A model generated the notes under the pieces. The model did not search any database. It was not told the origin of the DNA and worked only from the letters and a program-made list of their open reading frames with translations. A stretch of 64,000 nucleotides of DNA. Origin: Microbacterium sp. SLBN-154 (GTDB taxonomy: Bacteria; Actinomycetota; Actinomycetes; Actinomycetales; Microbacteriaceae). The stretch spans positions 3,224,001 to 3,288,000 of the forward strand of contig NZ_VFNL01000001.1 in the NCBI RefSeq assembly GCF_006715565.1, read 5' to 3'. Positions 51,429-60,301 of the stretch are shown one piece after another (position 1 is the stretch's first letter; each line of letters starts with the position of its first letter). Both the position numbers and the translations under genes were made by a program.

Positions 51429-52403
51429 TCAGGACGCGGACTCAGCTGCGGCGTTGATGGTCGCGGCGTCGATGCCGATGCCCTCGACACCGAATTCGGC
51501 GAGGATCGTGGTGTAGGTGCCGTCGTCCATCAGGCTCTGCAGCGCCGCCTGGATCGCCTCGGCGAACTGCTCGTTCTCCTTGAGAACGCCGATGCCGTTC
51601 AGGGTCGCGTCGTAGCCGTTGGGAGCCTCGGGATCTTCCACCACCATGAACGTCTCGCCATCGTTGGTCGTCTTGGCGACGAAACCGGCGCTGGGCTTGG
51701 TCAGCAGCGACGCGACGGCCTTGCCGGCTGTGATCGCCAGCTGGGCATCGGAGTCCGACGGGAACTCGGCGAGGGAGATCGGGTCGAGACCTTCGGCCTC
51801 GCATTCGGCCTGCCAGACGTCGGTGACCAGCTCGACCTGGCTGGTCGCGGTCTGCACGGCGACATCCTTGCCGCACAGGTCGAGATAGGTCTCGATGTCG
51901 TCGGGGTTCCCGGCTCGGGTGAGGATACCCGTGCCCGAGGCCGAATAGTCCACGAACGTCAGCACGTCCATGCGCTCGACGCTCGAGGTCATCGCCGAGA
52001 TGGTGAGGTCGTAGTTGCCGGCCTGGAGGGCGGGGATGATCCCGTCGAAGCCCTGCTGAGCGAACTCGACGTCGATGCCGAGCTTGGCCCCGATCGCCTG
52101 ACCGAGCAGGATGTCGACGCCGGTGAGCTCTTCGGAGCCCTCCTCGACGAACATCTCGAACGGCGCATAGGGCGCGTCGGTGGCGGCGGTGACGCGGCCG
52201 GCCTCGGCGATGTCGTCGGGAAGAAGGGCACGCGCGTCGTCGTCGACGGCGATCTCGACGCCGGCGATCTCGACGGGTTCGGCGGACGCGTCGTCCGCGC
52301 TGTCGGAGCCTGCGGCCGCGGCGCAGCCGGCAAGCAGGATGCCGCTCGCGGCGAGCGCGGTCACGGCGAGGATCGCGCGGTGGGGGCGGAGGAAGTGTGC
52401 CAT
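51429..52403 (-). CDS. Amino-acid-binding lipoprotein of ABC transporter
   Basis: A 324-residue family-3 solute-binding protein. It has a lipoprotein signal ([20 protein letters not shown], Cys near residue 25). The mature protein has [20 protein letters not shown] and [36 protein letters not shown], typical of polar amino-acid receptors. The ligand is unknown; the context with cyanophycinase suggests Asp-, Arg-, or dipeptide-type ligands. I chose the ATG at 52401-52403, with AGAAAGG upstream. It is the first gene of the transporter operon, preceded by a perfect operator dyad. Confidence 0.92.
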   Translation of the reverse strand: MAHFLRPHRAILAVTALAASGILLAGCAAAAGSDSADDASAEPVEIAGVEIAVDDDARALLPDDIAEAGRVTAATDAPYAPFEMFVEEGSEELTGVDILLGQAIGAKLGIDVEFAQQGFDGIIPALQAGNYDLTISAMTSSVERMDVLTFVDYSASGTGILTRAGNPDDIETYLDLCGKDVAVQTATSQVELVTDVWQAECEAEGLDPISLAEFPSDSDAQLAITAGKAVASLLTKPSAGFVAKTTNDGETFMVVEDPEAPNGYDATLNGIGVLKENEQFAEAIQAALQSLMDDGTYTTILAEFGVEGIGIDAATINAAAESAS

Positions 52404-52452
52404 CGGTGGACCTTTCTGCTGAACGCTCATCGTCGGGCGTCGCGCTCCATTA

Positions 52453-52468
52453 TGTAACATACGTTACA
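52453..52468. promoter_or_regulatory. Operator dyad upstream of amino-acid ABC transporter
   Basis: TGTAACATACGTTACA: perfect 6-bp arms TGTAAC/GTTACA with a 4-bp centre, 50 bp upstream of the binding-protein start. Two weaker versions lie in the cyanophycinase/decarboxylase gap. The nearby RpiR-type regulator is the likely binder. Confidence 0.7.
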
Positions 52469-52549
52469 GATTGTCCAGGTTTGCGCCAGAAGTATTCTCT
52501 GATCCAACGTCCATGCGATGCTGTGGAGGCCGGACGCGGGAGGAACCGA

Positions 52550-53485
52550 ATGAGCGACGATGCGGATGACGCCCTCGCCCTCGCCCTCGGGGGGCTCGAC
52601 CCCGAGGCAGTCTTGGGCGCGCGGGTCGAGAACGTGCTCTTCACGTCGGGCAACCTGAGCCGTGTCGTCGGAGTGTGCACCGTCGAAGGCGGCGAGGTCG
52701 TCGTGAAGTCGCGCCCCGATTCGTCGCGCCTCGAGGGTGTGCTCGGCGTGCAGCGGACGCTGCACGGTGCCGGGCAGCCGGTGCCGGAGCCGCTCGGCAC
52801 CGTTCACCGCCGCGACGGGCGGGCGATCAGCGTCGAGCGCCTCGTCCTCGGCGGCGAACACCGGGGCCCCGCCGCCGGCGCCGCGTCGGACTTCGCGGCG
52901 GTGTTCCACGACCTCGTCCGGGCGGCGCCGGGGGCGGCGCAGTATCCCTCTCTCCGCGACGACCCCCCAGCCTGGGTGAACTGGGGAGATGATGCCTCAC
53001 GGCTCTGGCCGAAGCGCGACAGCCCCGGCGGCGAGATCCGCAGTCCCGGTCCGGCCGACGTCGACGACGCGGGACGCGACGCCGCCGAGGTGCTTCGCGC
53101 CCTCGATCGTGAGCCGGTCCTCGTCCACGCCGATTTCGAGGATCAGAACATCCGGTGGCACGGCACGCGCATCCACGTCGTCCACGACTGGGACAGTCTC
53201 GCTCCGCTTCCCGAGTGCGCAGCCGTCGGCGCCGTGGCGGCGATCTGGCCGGCCGGGGTCGTGGCGTGGTGCGCGACGACCGAGCAGGCCGCGGACTTCA
53301 TCGCCGCGTACGAGCACCACCGCGGCGCGCCGTTCGATGCCGTCGAGACGAAGGCGGCGTGGGCAGCGGCGCTCTGGCATCGCGCGTTCAATGCGAGGAA
53401 GGATGCCGCGGACGGCGGCGGCACGCAACTCGACCTGTTCCGCCGTGACGTCGCGGCGCTCCGCGCCCGCGCCGGCCTCGGCTAG
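52550..53485 (+). CDS. Phosphotransferase (APH-like kinase)
   Basis: A 311-residue kinase of the aminoglycoside phosphotransferase/choline kinase fold. The catalytic loop is PVLVHADFEDQNIRWHG (H-x-D-x-x-x-x-N) and the metal-binding Asp is in HVVHDWDSLAPLPE. GGEVVVKSRPD holds the ATP-binding Lys. The substrate is unknown; there is no reason to assume drug resistance. GGGAGGA precedes the ATG. It is divergent from the amino-acid transporter, and its end overlaps the convergent monooxygenase gene by 4 bp. Confidence 0.88.
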   Translation: MSDDADDALALALGGLDPEAVLGARVENVLFTSGNLSRVVGVCTVEGGEVVVKSRPDSSRLEGVLGVQRTLHGAGQPVPEPLGTVHRRDGRAISVERLVLGGEHRGPAAGAASDFAAVFHDLVRAAPGAAQYPSLRDDPPAWVNWGDDASRLWPKRDSPGGEIRSPGPADVDDAGRDAAEVLRALDREPVLVHADFEDQNIRWHGTRIHVVHDWDSLAPLPECAAVGAVAAIWPAGVVAWCATTEQAADFIAAYEHHRGAPFDAVETKAAWAAALWHRAFNARKDAADGGGTQLDLFRRDVAALRARAGLG

Positions 53486-54897
53486 GCCGAGAACCGCAGC
53501 GGTTCGCGGCTCGACCGTACCCCGGCGGCACCGCGGTACGCGGCGGCCGGATGCGGCGCGGCCAGGCGCGGGCCCTTCCCGAACAGTCGCTCGCGGAGCG
53601 TCTGAGGCTCTGCGGGGCGCTCCCGGACGCGCCCGCGCCGACGGAGCTCGGGGATCACGAGCTCGACGAAATCGCGCGCGGTGTCGAACGAGTGGTACTG
53701 GCGGAGGTTGACGCCGTCCACGCCGTCCTCGTCGAGCCAGCGCTCGATCTCGTCCGCCACGACGGTGGGGGTGCCGGCGACGAAGAAGCGGCCCTCGCGC
53801 TGCGCAGCGAATCGGTCGAGCACGGCGCCGACCGTCGCCGACCCGTCGATCGGCCCCATCGCCTGCGGGGGCAGTCCTGCGTCGGCGAGCGCCGCGGCGA
53901 TCGTCTGCTCGCGCGGCAGGCGCGGGAGGTCCAGCGGCAGACTGGCGTGCGCCAGGATGCCGTCCAGACTCTGCCGCTCGCGGTAGCGACGCCACTTGTC
54001 GGACGCCTCCTCCTCGGTGCGCCCCACCACGACACCCGCCTGCACGATGAACTTCACGTCGTCGCCCGACCGCCCGCTCGCCTCGGCCGCCGCCCGCATG
54101 TCCGCGGCGTGGCGGCGGAAGTCCTCGGCGGTCCGCCCCCCGGTGAAGACGAGCTCGGCGTGCCGCCCCGCGAACGCGATCCCCGCGGGCGACTGCGTCG
54201 CCTGATAGAGCACGGGGGTCCGCTGCGGCGAGGGTTCGACCAGGTGCGGGCCCGCGACGCGGAAGTGCTCGCCGACGTGGTCGACGTAGCGCACCATCTC
54301 GGGCCGGGCGAACACGCCGTTGTCGCGATCGGCGACGACGGCATCGTCATCCCACGACCCTTCCCACAGCTTGTACACGACCTCGAGGAATTCGTCGGCG
54401 ATCTCATAGCGCTCGTCGTGCGGGATCTCATCGGCGAGACCGAAGTTGCGGGCCGCGTTGGGGAGGTAGGAGGTGACGATGTTCCAGCCCACTCGCCCAC
54501 CGGTGAGGTGGTCGAGCGTCGACATGCGCCGTGCGAACGAGAACGGCGGCTCGTAGCTGGTGGAGAAGGTGACCCCGAAGCCGAGGTGGCGGGTCACAGC
54601 GGCCATGAGCGGGATCACCAGCAGCGGGTCGTGCGAGGGGATCTGCAGCCCCTCCTTCACCGCGGTGTCCGGCCCACCGCGGAAGGTGTCGTAAGCCCCG
54701 ACGACGTCGGCGAGGAACACCCCGTCGAAACCACCCTCCTCAAGGATCTGGGCGAGCTCGGTCCAGTAGCCGATCTCTCCGTGGCGGTGGCGGTTGTTGT
54801 CGGGAAGCGTCCACAGCCCGTGGGTGATGTGGCTGACGGTGTTCATCTCGAACAGGTTCAGGATGAGCGGCTTCTTGTCGACGGACGCTGAGGTCAT
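53482..54897 (-). CDS. Flavin-dependent monooxygenase (NtaA/SnaA/DszA family)
   Basis: A 471-residue LLM-class, FMNH2-dependent oxygenase with a luciferase-like barrel. It starts KPLILNLFEMNTVSHITHGL and holds the diagnostic GRVGWNIVTSYLPNAARNFG and VLYQATQSPAGIAFAGRHAE. Relatives cleave nitrilotriacetate, dibenzothiophene sulfone or dialkyl sulfones. A separate flavin reductase is needed and is not seen nearby. I chose the ATG at 54895-54897. Linked to two acyl-CoA dehydrogenase-like proteins and a methionine-type importer, it is probably part of organosulfur use. Confidence 0.92.
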   Translation of the reverse strand: MTSASVDKKPLILNLFEMNTVSHITHGLWTLPDNNRHRHGEIGYWTELAQILEEGGFDGVFLADVVGAYDTFRGGPDTAVKEGLQIPSHDPLLVIPLMAAVTRHLGFGVTFSTSYEPPFSFARRMSTLDHLTGGRVGWNIVTSYLPNAARNFGLADEIPHDERYEIADEFLEVVYKLWEGSWDDDAVVADRDNGVFARPEMVRYVDHVGEHFRVAGPHLVEPSPQRTPVLYQATQSPAGIAFAGRHAELVFTGGRTAEDFRRHAADMRAAAEASGRSGDDVKFIVQAGVVVGRTEEEASDKWRRYRERQSLDGILAHASLPLDLPRLPREQTIAAALADAGLPPQAMGPIDGSATVGAVLDRFAAQREGRFFVAGTPTVVADEIERWLDEDGVDGVNLRQYHSFDTARDFVELVIPELRRRGRVRERPAEPQTLRERLFGKGPRLAAPHPAAAYRGAAGVRSSREPLRFSA

Positions 54898-54914
54898 GAG
54901 GCGATTCTTCCGGT

Positions 54915-56174
54915 TCAGGCTTCGCCGCTGGTCCACCAGGCGACGATCGGGGTGGTGTTGACGAGGTGGTCGCCGACGATGCGCGCCTTGTACCGCGCGG
55001 GGTTGTGAGAGGCCAGCGCACGGGCGTTGCGCCAGTGCCGATCGAGCGCGAGCTGCCCGCCGAGCGCGCTGGCTCCCCCCACTTCGAACAGGTCTGTCGC
55101 CGCTTTCAGCACGGCCGGGATGATGACGAGCTGCGCCTGCGCGGTGGCGAGGTCGGCTGCGACGACCGCTTCCGCGCGGTCCTCGTCGCCACAGGGGGTG
55201 GAGGAATCCGGATGCTGGGCGTCGGCCGCCCGCTGCAGCGCAGCGACCGCACGACTCAGCGCCGCGTCGGCGCCGAAGGAGGCTGCGGAAAGATCGCCGA
55301 CGACCTCCTGCACGATCGGGTCGTGACGCGGTCGGTCGGCGCTGGCGTGCGAGTAGGAGCGGGTGCGCTCCCGGACGAATCGCGTGGCGTCGTCGACGAC
55401 GGCGCGCCCGATGCCGGTAAGGGCGGCGAGCAGGACGAGCTGGACGAACGCACCAGCATGGCCGGGGACGGCGGATCGCGTGAGGACGTCGCCCTCGGCG
55501 ACCCGGACGCCGTCGAAGATCGTCGAGCCGCTGCCGGTCATGCGCTGTCCGAATCCGTCCCAGTCGTCGACGCGCGTGAGCCCGGGGGCGTCGGTCGCGA
55601 CGAGCACGCTGACAGGATCGGGGCCGAGCCCGGTCGTGGCATCGGGGACGGCGAGCACCCCGACCACGTCGGCGAAGAGCGTGCCCGTGCTGTAGTACTT
55701 CCGTCCGTCCAGGCGCCATCCCCGATCGTCGCGCGAGAGGGTCGTCGCGTAGGCGCCGACCCCGGCAGGACCCCGCTCGAAGGTCGCATTGCCGTGGATG
55801 GCGCCGTCGGCGATGCGCGCGAGGCGCGCGCGGATCGCCGACGGCGCCCCTGCGTGAAGAGTGCGGTCGACGAAGGCGAAGTGCGAACGGAGGAGCTGAG
55901 CGAGGTTCGGGTCGCGTCGGGCGAGCTCGGCGAGCAGCTCGAAGAGGGTGAGATGATCGGCCCCCTCTCCCCCGAGATCGCGCGGCAGGGTGACACGCGT
56001 GAAGCCGGACGCGCGCAGCAGCTCCACCTCGGCGAAGGGCAGCCGCCGGTCGTTCTCGCGCGCGGCCGCTCCGCGACCGATCTCGTCGAACACCGGCCGG
56101 TAGCGCTCGACGAGGGTCGCAGTGCTCGCTGTCCGATCGGCCGCGTCCTCGGTGACGGTGAGCGGCGCCGTCAT
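54915..56174 (-). CDS. Acyl-CoA dehydrogenase-like flavoprotein (SfnB/DszC type), copy 1
   Basis: A 419-residue flavoprotein with the acyl-CoA dehydrogenase fold. It begins with VERYRPVFDEIGRGAAAREN, the middle has RLDGRKYYSTGTLFADVVGV and WDGFGQRMTGSGSTIFDGVR, and the end is SALGGQLALDRHWRNARALA followed by SHNPARYKARIVGDHLVN. SfnB and DszC-type proteins share this pattern and lack the catalytic Glu of true acyl-CoA dehydrogenases. They use reduced flavin to oxidise sulfur compounds. It overlaps the next copy by 4 bp. Confidence 0.9.
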   Translation of the reverse strand: MTAPLTVTEDAADRTASTATLVERYRPVFDEIGRGAAARENDRRLPFAEVELLRASGFTRVTLPRDLGGEGADHLTLFELLAELARRDPNLAQLLRSHFAFVDRTLHAGAPSAIRARLARIADGAIHGNATFERGPAGVGAYATTLSRDDRGWRLDGRKYYSTGTLFADVVGVLAVPDATTGLGPDPVSVLVATDAPGLTRVDDWDGFGQRMTGSGSTIFDGVRVAEGDVLTRSAVPGHAGAFVQLVLLAALTGIGRAVVDDATRFVRERTRSYSHASADRPRHDPIVQEVVGDLSAASFGADAALSRAVAALQRAADAQHPDSSTPCGDEDRAEAVVAADLATAQAQLVIIPAVLKAATDLFEVGGASALGGQLALDRHWRNARALASHNPARYKARIVGDHLVNTTPIVAWWTSGEA

Positions 56175-57376
56175 GCTCCCGGCGCCTTCCACTCGGGGAG
56201 CGTTCCTCTCAGCTCCCACTGCCCGATCGCGCGCGTCCGCTGGACGACGGGGTTGTGCGAGGCGATGGTGCGGACGTTCCGCCAGTGACGGTCGAGGGCG
56301 GTACTGACGCTCACGGCGGACGCTCCGCCGACCTCGAACAGCCGAGTCGCGGCATCGAGGACCAGGCGGGGCACGACCTCCTGCAGCCGGTACACCTCGA
56401 GCTGGAGCGTACGGAGCCGCTCGGCACTTCCGGCTCCCCGACCCTCGAGGGCGTCGCCGAGCTCGGCGGCGACCGAGAGCACGAGCCGACGCGAGGCGGC
56501 GGCCGCGGCACTGACCTCTCCCACCACGAGCTGCACGAGCGGGTCGTCGGCGGGAAGCGTCTCACCGGCGAAGCCGAAGGTCCGCCGCCTCGGCCGCACG
56601 AATGCGACGGTGTCGTCGAGCGCGCGCTGGGCGATGCCGGCGATCACGGCCAGGAGGGTGAGCTGGAAGACGCTCCCGAGCGCCGCCCATCGGCGCTCGT
56701 CCTCGATCGAGGGCACCACGTCGCGCGGATCGACGGGCACGCGTTCGAATGTCGTCGTGCCGCTGCCGGTCAGCAGCTGCCCGAATCCATCCCAGTCGTC
56801 CACCGGGCGCACCCCCTCGTGGGCCGCTGACACCGTGACGGCGACCCGCTCGTCGCCGTCGAGCGCGGCGAGGTGGATCCAGTCGGCGTAGATGCTGCCG
56901 GTCGTGTAGTACTTCGTGCCGGTGAGCAGCAGTTCGTCCCCCACGCGGTCGATGCGGGTGTCCAGGCGCGTGGTACTCTGCCGCTCGGACTGGGCGTTGC
57001 CGATCAGGTCGCCGGCGAGGATGCGTCGCCACCACCGGTCATCCGCTCCCCCACTCTGCGCGCGGAGGTCTTCGACGAAGGCGATATGGCCGCGCCACAG
57101 GTGTCCGAGGCTCGCGTCGGCGGACGAGAGGCGGATGATGCGGTCGATGACCTCGACGAAGGGAAGGTCTTCTCCCCCGTAGGCGGCCGGCACCCGCAGC
57201 GCGCCGAACCCGAGACCGCGCAGTTCGGCGACCTCGTCGAACAGGAGCCGCCGGTCGCGCTCGCGGTCGACCGCGCCGGCGGCGACCCGGTCGAGGAAGG
57301 CCGCGAAGCGGTCATCCCGGTCCTTCCTCTCCTGCTCTCGGGTCTGGGGAACGACTCGGGCGTCGACGGCGCTCAA
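56171..57376 (-). CDS. Acyl-CoA dehydrogenase-like flavoprotein (SfnB/DszC type), copy 2
   Basis: A 401-residue paralogue of the neighbouring gene with the same organisation: FLDRVAAGAVDRERDRRLLF, LTGTKYYTTGSIYADWIHLA, WDGFGQLLTGSGTTTFERVP and the C-terminal STALDRHWRNVRTIASHNPV. The pair probably arose by duplication and may act on different substrates or as a complex. It starts with TTG at 57374-57376, overlapping the MetI-type permease stop by 4 bp, so it is coupled to the transporter genes. Confidence 0.88.
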   Translation of the reverse strand: MSAVDARVVPQTREQERKDRDDRFAAFLDRVAAGAVDRERDRRLLFDEVAELRGLGFGALRVPAAYGGEDLPFVEVIDRIIRLSSADASLGHLWRGHIAFVEDLRAQSGGADDRWWRRILAGDLIGNAQSERQSTTRLDTRIDRVGDELLLTGTKYYTTGSIYADWIHLAALDGDERVAVTVSAAHEGVRPVDDWDGFGQLLTGSGTTTFERVPVDPRDVVPSIEDERRWAALGSVFQLTLLAVIAGIAQRALDDTVAFVRPRRRTFGFAGETLPADDPLVQLVVGEVSAAAAASRRLVLSVAAELGDALEGRGAGSAERLRTLQLEVYRLQEVVPRLVLDAATRLFEVGGASAVSVSTALDRHWRNVRTIASHNPVVQRTRAIGQWELRGTLPEWKAPGA

Positions 57377-58035
57377 TGCAGCACCCGCTTCGCGACGGCG
57401 TTGCCGATCAGCTGCGCGAGCTGGACCAGCACGATGAGCGTGACGACGACGATCAGAACCGTGATCCAGTCGAAACGCGCGTATCCGAATTTCAGGGCGA
57501 GATCGCCGAGCCCGCCGCCGCCGACGACCCCGGCGACGGCCGTGGCGTCCACGAGCGCGACGAGGATGTAGGTGAGTCCGAGCGTCAGCGGGCCGAGGGC
57601 TTCCGGCACCACGATCGTGAAGAGCACGCGGGCGGGGCTCGCGCCCATCGCCGCGCCCGCCTCGATCGAGCCGGGGTCCACCGCGACGAGGTTCGACTCC
57701 GCGACCCGGGCGATCGCGACGCTCGCGACGAGGACGAGCGGCAGCGTCGCGGGAAGCGGGCCGATGCCGGTTCCGAACACGAACCGCGTCAGCGGGATGA
57801 GCGCGATCGCGACGATGAGGAAGGGGATCGGCCGGATGACGTTGATCACGAAATTCAGCACCCCGAAGATCACACGGTTCTCCAGCAGGTTGCCGGGTCG
57901 TGACGCGTACAGGAGTAGGCCCAGGAGGATCCCGATGATCGCGGCGCCGAGAAAGGCGACGGAGACCATCAGTCCTGTCTCAGCCAGCGCCTGGAAGAAG
58001 CGCGGGAGGAATGCTTCGAGGTCGAAATCACGCAT
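57373..58035 (-). CDS. Methionine-type ABC transporter permease (MetI-like)
   Basis: A 220-residue permease with five membrane segments (LMVSVAFLGAAIIGILLGLL near the N-terminus). The cytoplasmic loop is SIEAGAAMGASPARVLFTIV followed by VPEALGPLTLGLTYI, the MetI form of the EAA motif. It overlaps the metN-like start region by 8 bp. MetNIQ importers take up methionine, and related ones sulfur compounds; the linked sulfur-type oxygenases suggest the latter here. Confidence 0.92.
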   Translation of the reverse strand: MRDFDLEAFLPRFFQALAETGLMVSVAFLGAAIIGILLGLLLYASRPGNLLENRVIFGVLNFVINVIRPIPFLIVAIALIPLTRFVFGTGIGPLPATLPLVLVASVAIARVAESNLVAVDPGSIEAGAAMGASPARVLFTIVVPEALGPLTLGLTYILVALVDATAVAGVVGGGGLGDLALKFGYARFDWITVLIVVVTLIVLVQLAQLIGNAVAKRVLH

Positions 58036-59080
58036 AGGTGGCCTCCGGGAGTCGCACCTCGGTCAGCTCCGTCACGGTGGTCACGGCTCGGAGGCCGTCG
58101 AGGGCGGCGTCGATGTCGGACGGGTGACCCACGAGCTCGACGGTGAGGGTGCCGAAGGTGCGGCCCTGCAGTTCGTCGACTCCGCCGTAGATGACGTTCA
58201 CGTCGACTCCGTGATCACGCGCGACTCGGGAGAGCACCGTTCCCGCCCCGTCCTCGTCGGCGAGCCGCACCTGCACCAGCCGGCCGGGGTGACGCGCGCG
58301 CAGTCGATCGAGCGTCTCCGCCGAGGGCACGTGGCGGAGCACCGATGACACGAACCGCCGGGAGGTGGCGTTCCGGGGGGCCGAGAAGACGTCGTAGACG
58401 CTGCCCGTCTCCACGACCCTCCCGCTGTCCATGACGGCGACGCGATGGGCGATCTCCCGCACCACGTCGACCTCGTGCGTCACGAGCACGATGGTCACCC
58501 CCTGCTCGCGGTTGATCCGCGTGAGAAGCTCGAGCACCTCGCCCGTCGTCTGAGGGTCGAGGGCACTGGTCGATTCGTCGGAGATGAGGATGTCGGGACG
58601 CGTCGCCAGCGCCCGGGCGATGCCCACCCGCTGCTTCTGCCCTCCGGACAGCTGCGACGGGTAGGCGAGCGCCTTGTCGGAGAGGCCGACGAACTCGAGA
58701 AGCTCCTCGACCCTGTCGACGATCTGCTCCGCCGTGTAGCCGGCGAGCTTCAGCGGGTACGCGATGTTCTTGTACACCGTCCGCGACCGCAGCAGGTTGA
58801 ACTGCTGGAAGATCATGCCGATGCCCTGCCGCGCGGCGTAGAGCTCTCGCCCGGTGAGGGACGAGATCTCCACGCCGTCGACGAGGACACGTCCGGACGT
58901 CGGTCGCTCCAGAGCGTTGACGGTGCGCAGAAGGGTCGACTTCCCGGCGCCGGAGTAGCCGACGATTCCGAAGATCTCGCCCCGGTCGACGGTCAGGTCG
59001 ACATCGCGCAGGGCGTCGATGCGGCGTCCCCTGACAGTGAACGTCTTCGACACGCTCTCGAAGGAGATGGCCGTCGTCAC
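58028..59080 (-). CDS. Methionine-type ABC transporter ATPase (MetN-like)
   Basis: A 350-residue ATPase with Walker A IVGYSGAGKSTLLRTVNALE, Q-loop MIFQQFNLLRSRTV, signature LSGGQKQRVGIARALA, Walker B ILISDESTSALDPQ and H-loop VLVTHEVDVV. The last 100 residues are the NIL ligand-binding domain (LVQVRLADEDGAGTVLSRVA; LQGRTFGTLTVELVGHPSDI), which in MetN senses methionine and inhibits uptake. I chose the GTG at 59078-59080, after AGAGGA; an upstream in-frame GTG is less likely. Confidence 0.92.
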   Translation of the reverse strand: MTTAISFESVSKTFTVRGRRIDALRDVDLTVDRGEIFGIVGYSGAGKSTLLRTVNALERPTSGRVLVDGVEISSLTGRELYAARQGIGMIFQQFNLLRSRTVYKNIAYPLKLAGYTAEQIVDRVEELLEFVGLSDKALAYPSQLSGGQKQRVGIARALATRPDILISDESTSALDPQTTGEVLELLTRINREQGVTIVLVTHEVDVVREIAHRVAVMDSGRVVETGSVYDVFSAPRNATSRRFVSSVLRHVPSAETLDRLRARHPGRLVQVRLADEDGAGTVLSRVARDHGVDVNVIYGGVDELQGRTFGTLTVELVGHPSDIDAALDGLRAVTTVTELTEVRLPEATYA

Positions 59081-59109
59081 GTCCGTGTCCTCTCTGCGCA
59101 CCGCCGGGC

Positions 59110-60105
59110 TCAGCCCTGCGCGGCCGCGGCTTCCAGATCAGCGAGCTTGGCGCGGAGGTCTTCGACATCGACGTCGACCAGCACGGTGTTCCCGAAGTAC
59201 TCCTCCTCCAGGGCGTCGGCCACCCGGGGATCGGCATACGCCTCTTCGAGGATCTTCCACGCCGGGTTGTCGACGTCGTCGGCACGCGTGGCGACGACGT
59301 TGACGTACGGCAGGTTCTTCTCGTCGAGCGAGTCGTCGAGGAAGAGCGCGTCGTCCGCACCGATCCCCTGCGACGGGTCGAAGTACGAGGTGCCGACGAT
59401 GACTGCCGAGAGGCTCGGGTCTTCGAACTGGAGGGGGATGTCGCGGGCGGGAAGCGGCACGAACTGCAGATTCCGCTCGTTGGTCTCGATGTCGTCGACG
59501 GTCGGGAAGTCACCCGCATCGTCGGTGAGCTCGATGAGCCCCGCGGACTCGAGGATGTTCAGGGCGCGCCCACCGTTGGACGGGTCATCCGGAATCCCGA
59601 TCCGCGCGCCGTCGGCGAGCGCGTCGATGTCGTCGAGGGTGGCGGAGAAGATGCCCCACTGCGTGATCACGGTCGAGAAGACCGGGGTGATGTCGGCGTC
59701 GTTCTCGGTGTTGAAGGCGCTGAGATAGAGGATGTGCTGGAACGCGTTGGCGTCCACCGTCCCGGCCACGAGCTCGGTGTTGGGGAGCACCCAGTCGTCG
59801 ACGTTCAGCCAGTCGACCTCGAGCCCCTTCTCGGCGGCGACCTCGGCGATGGTGTCCTGGAACACACTGTCCTCGGCGGTGGCGATGGTGACGCTCAGGT
59901 CCTCGGGGGCGGGGGACGCCTCCGCAGCGTTGGCGGTCGGCTCGGTGCTCCCGAGATTCGCGACGATCGCGACGGTGCCGGCGACGAGGCCGACGACGGC
60001 GACGGCACCGACGGCGATGACGGCGGTGCGGCGCTTCTTCTTCTGCGCGGCAAGGGCGGCGCGAAGGTCGCTCTCGCCTGACGGGGTGGGGTTCTCTGCG
60101 GACAT
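59110..60105 (-). CDS. Methionine-type ABC substrate-binding protein (MetQ/NlpA-like), no lipobox Cys
   Basis: A 331-residue MetQ/NlpA family receptor. The N-terminus has a basic segment ALAAQKKKRRTAVIAVGAVA followed by a membrane helix VVGLVAGTVAIVANLG, with no Cys, so it is probably held by an uncleaved helix rather than a lipid. Ligand-domain parts are VTIATAEDSVFQDTIAEVAA, AFQHILYLSAFN, IGIPDDPSNGGRALNILESA and LPYVNVVATRAD. It is the first gene of the operon that runs through metN, metI, two flavoproteins and the monooxygenase. The 196 bp before it holds no recognisable riboswitch. Confidence 0.9.
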   Translation of the reverse strand: MSAENPTPSGESDLRAALAAQKKKRRTAVIAVGAVAVVGLVAGTVAIVANLGSTEPTANAAEASPAPEDLSVTIATAEDSVFQDTIAEVAAEKGLEVDWLNVDDWVLPNTELVAGTVDANAFQHILYLSAFNTENDADITPVFSTVITQWGIFSATLDDIDALADGARIGIPDDPSNGGRALNILESAGLIELTDDAGDFPTVDDIETNERNLQFVPLPARDIPLQFEDPSLSAVIVGTSYFDPSQGIGADDALFLDDSLDEKNLPYVNVVATRADDVDNPAWKILEEAYADPRVADALEEEYFGNTVLVDVDVEDLRAKLADLEAAAAQG

Positions 60106-60301
60106 GATGATCGGTCTCCTGGATGCTGCGGACGTGGCCTGTGGGGAGTCAGTAAACGGGCCGCCCGCGCGGGCCTGCAACGCGGGATGTCATGGTTCGC
60201 AAGGGTGCGTCATACGGCGTCGCACAGCGTCATGTTTCAGGCTGGCGTCCCCGTCTGCAGAACGTCTCGGAGATGTCACACGCGAGGAGTACCATCCGGC
60301 C

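Noticed and set aside
52550..53485. Antibiotic-resistance aminoglycoside phosphotransferase
   Set aside because: Only the general kinase fold and catalytic motifs are seen; substrate residues of known resistance enzymes cannot be recognised.
60106..60301. SAM riboswitch before the methionine-type importer
   Set aside because: I find no conserved SAM-I, SAM-II or SAM-IV-type core in the 196 bp; the region has only weak local hairpins.
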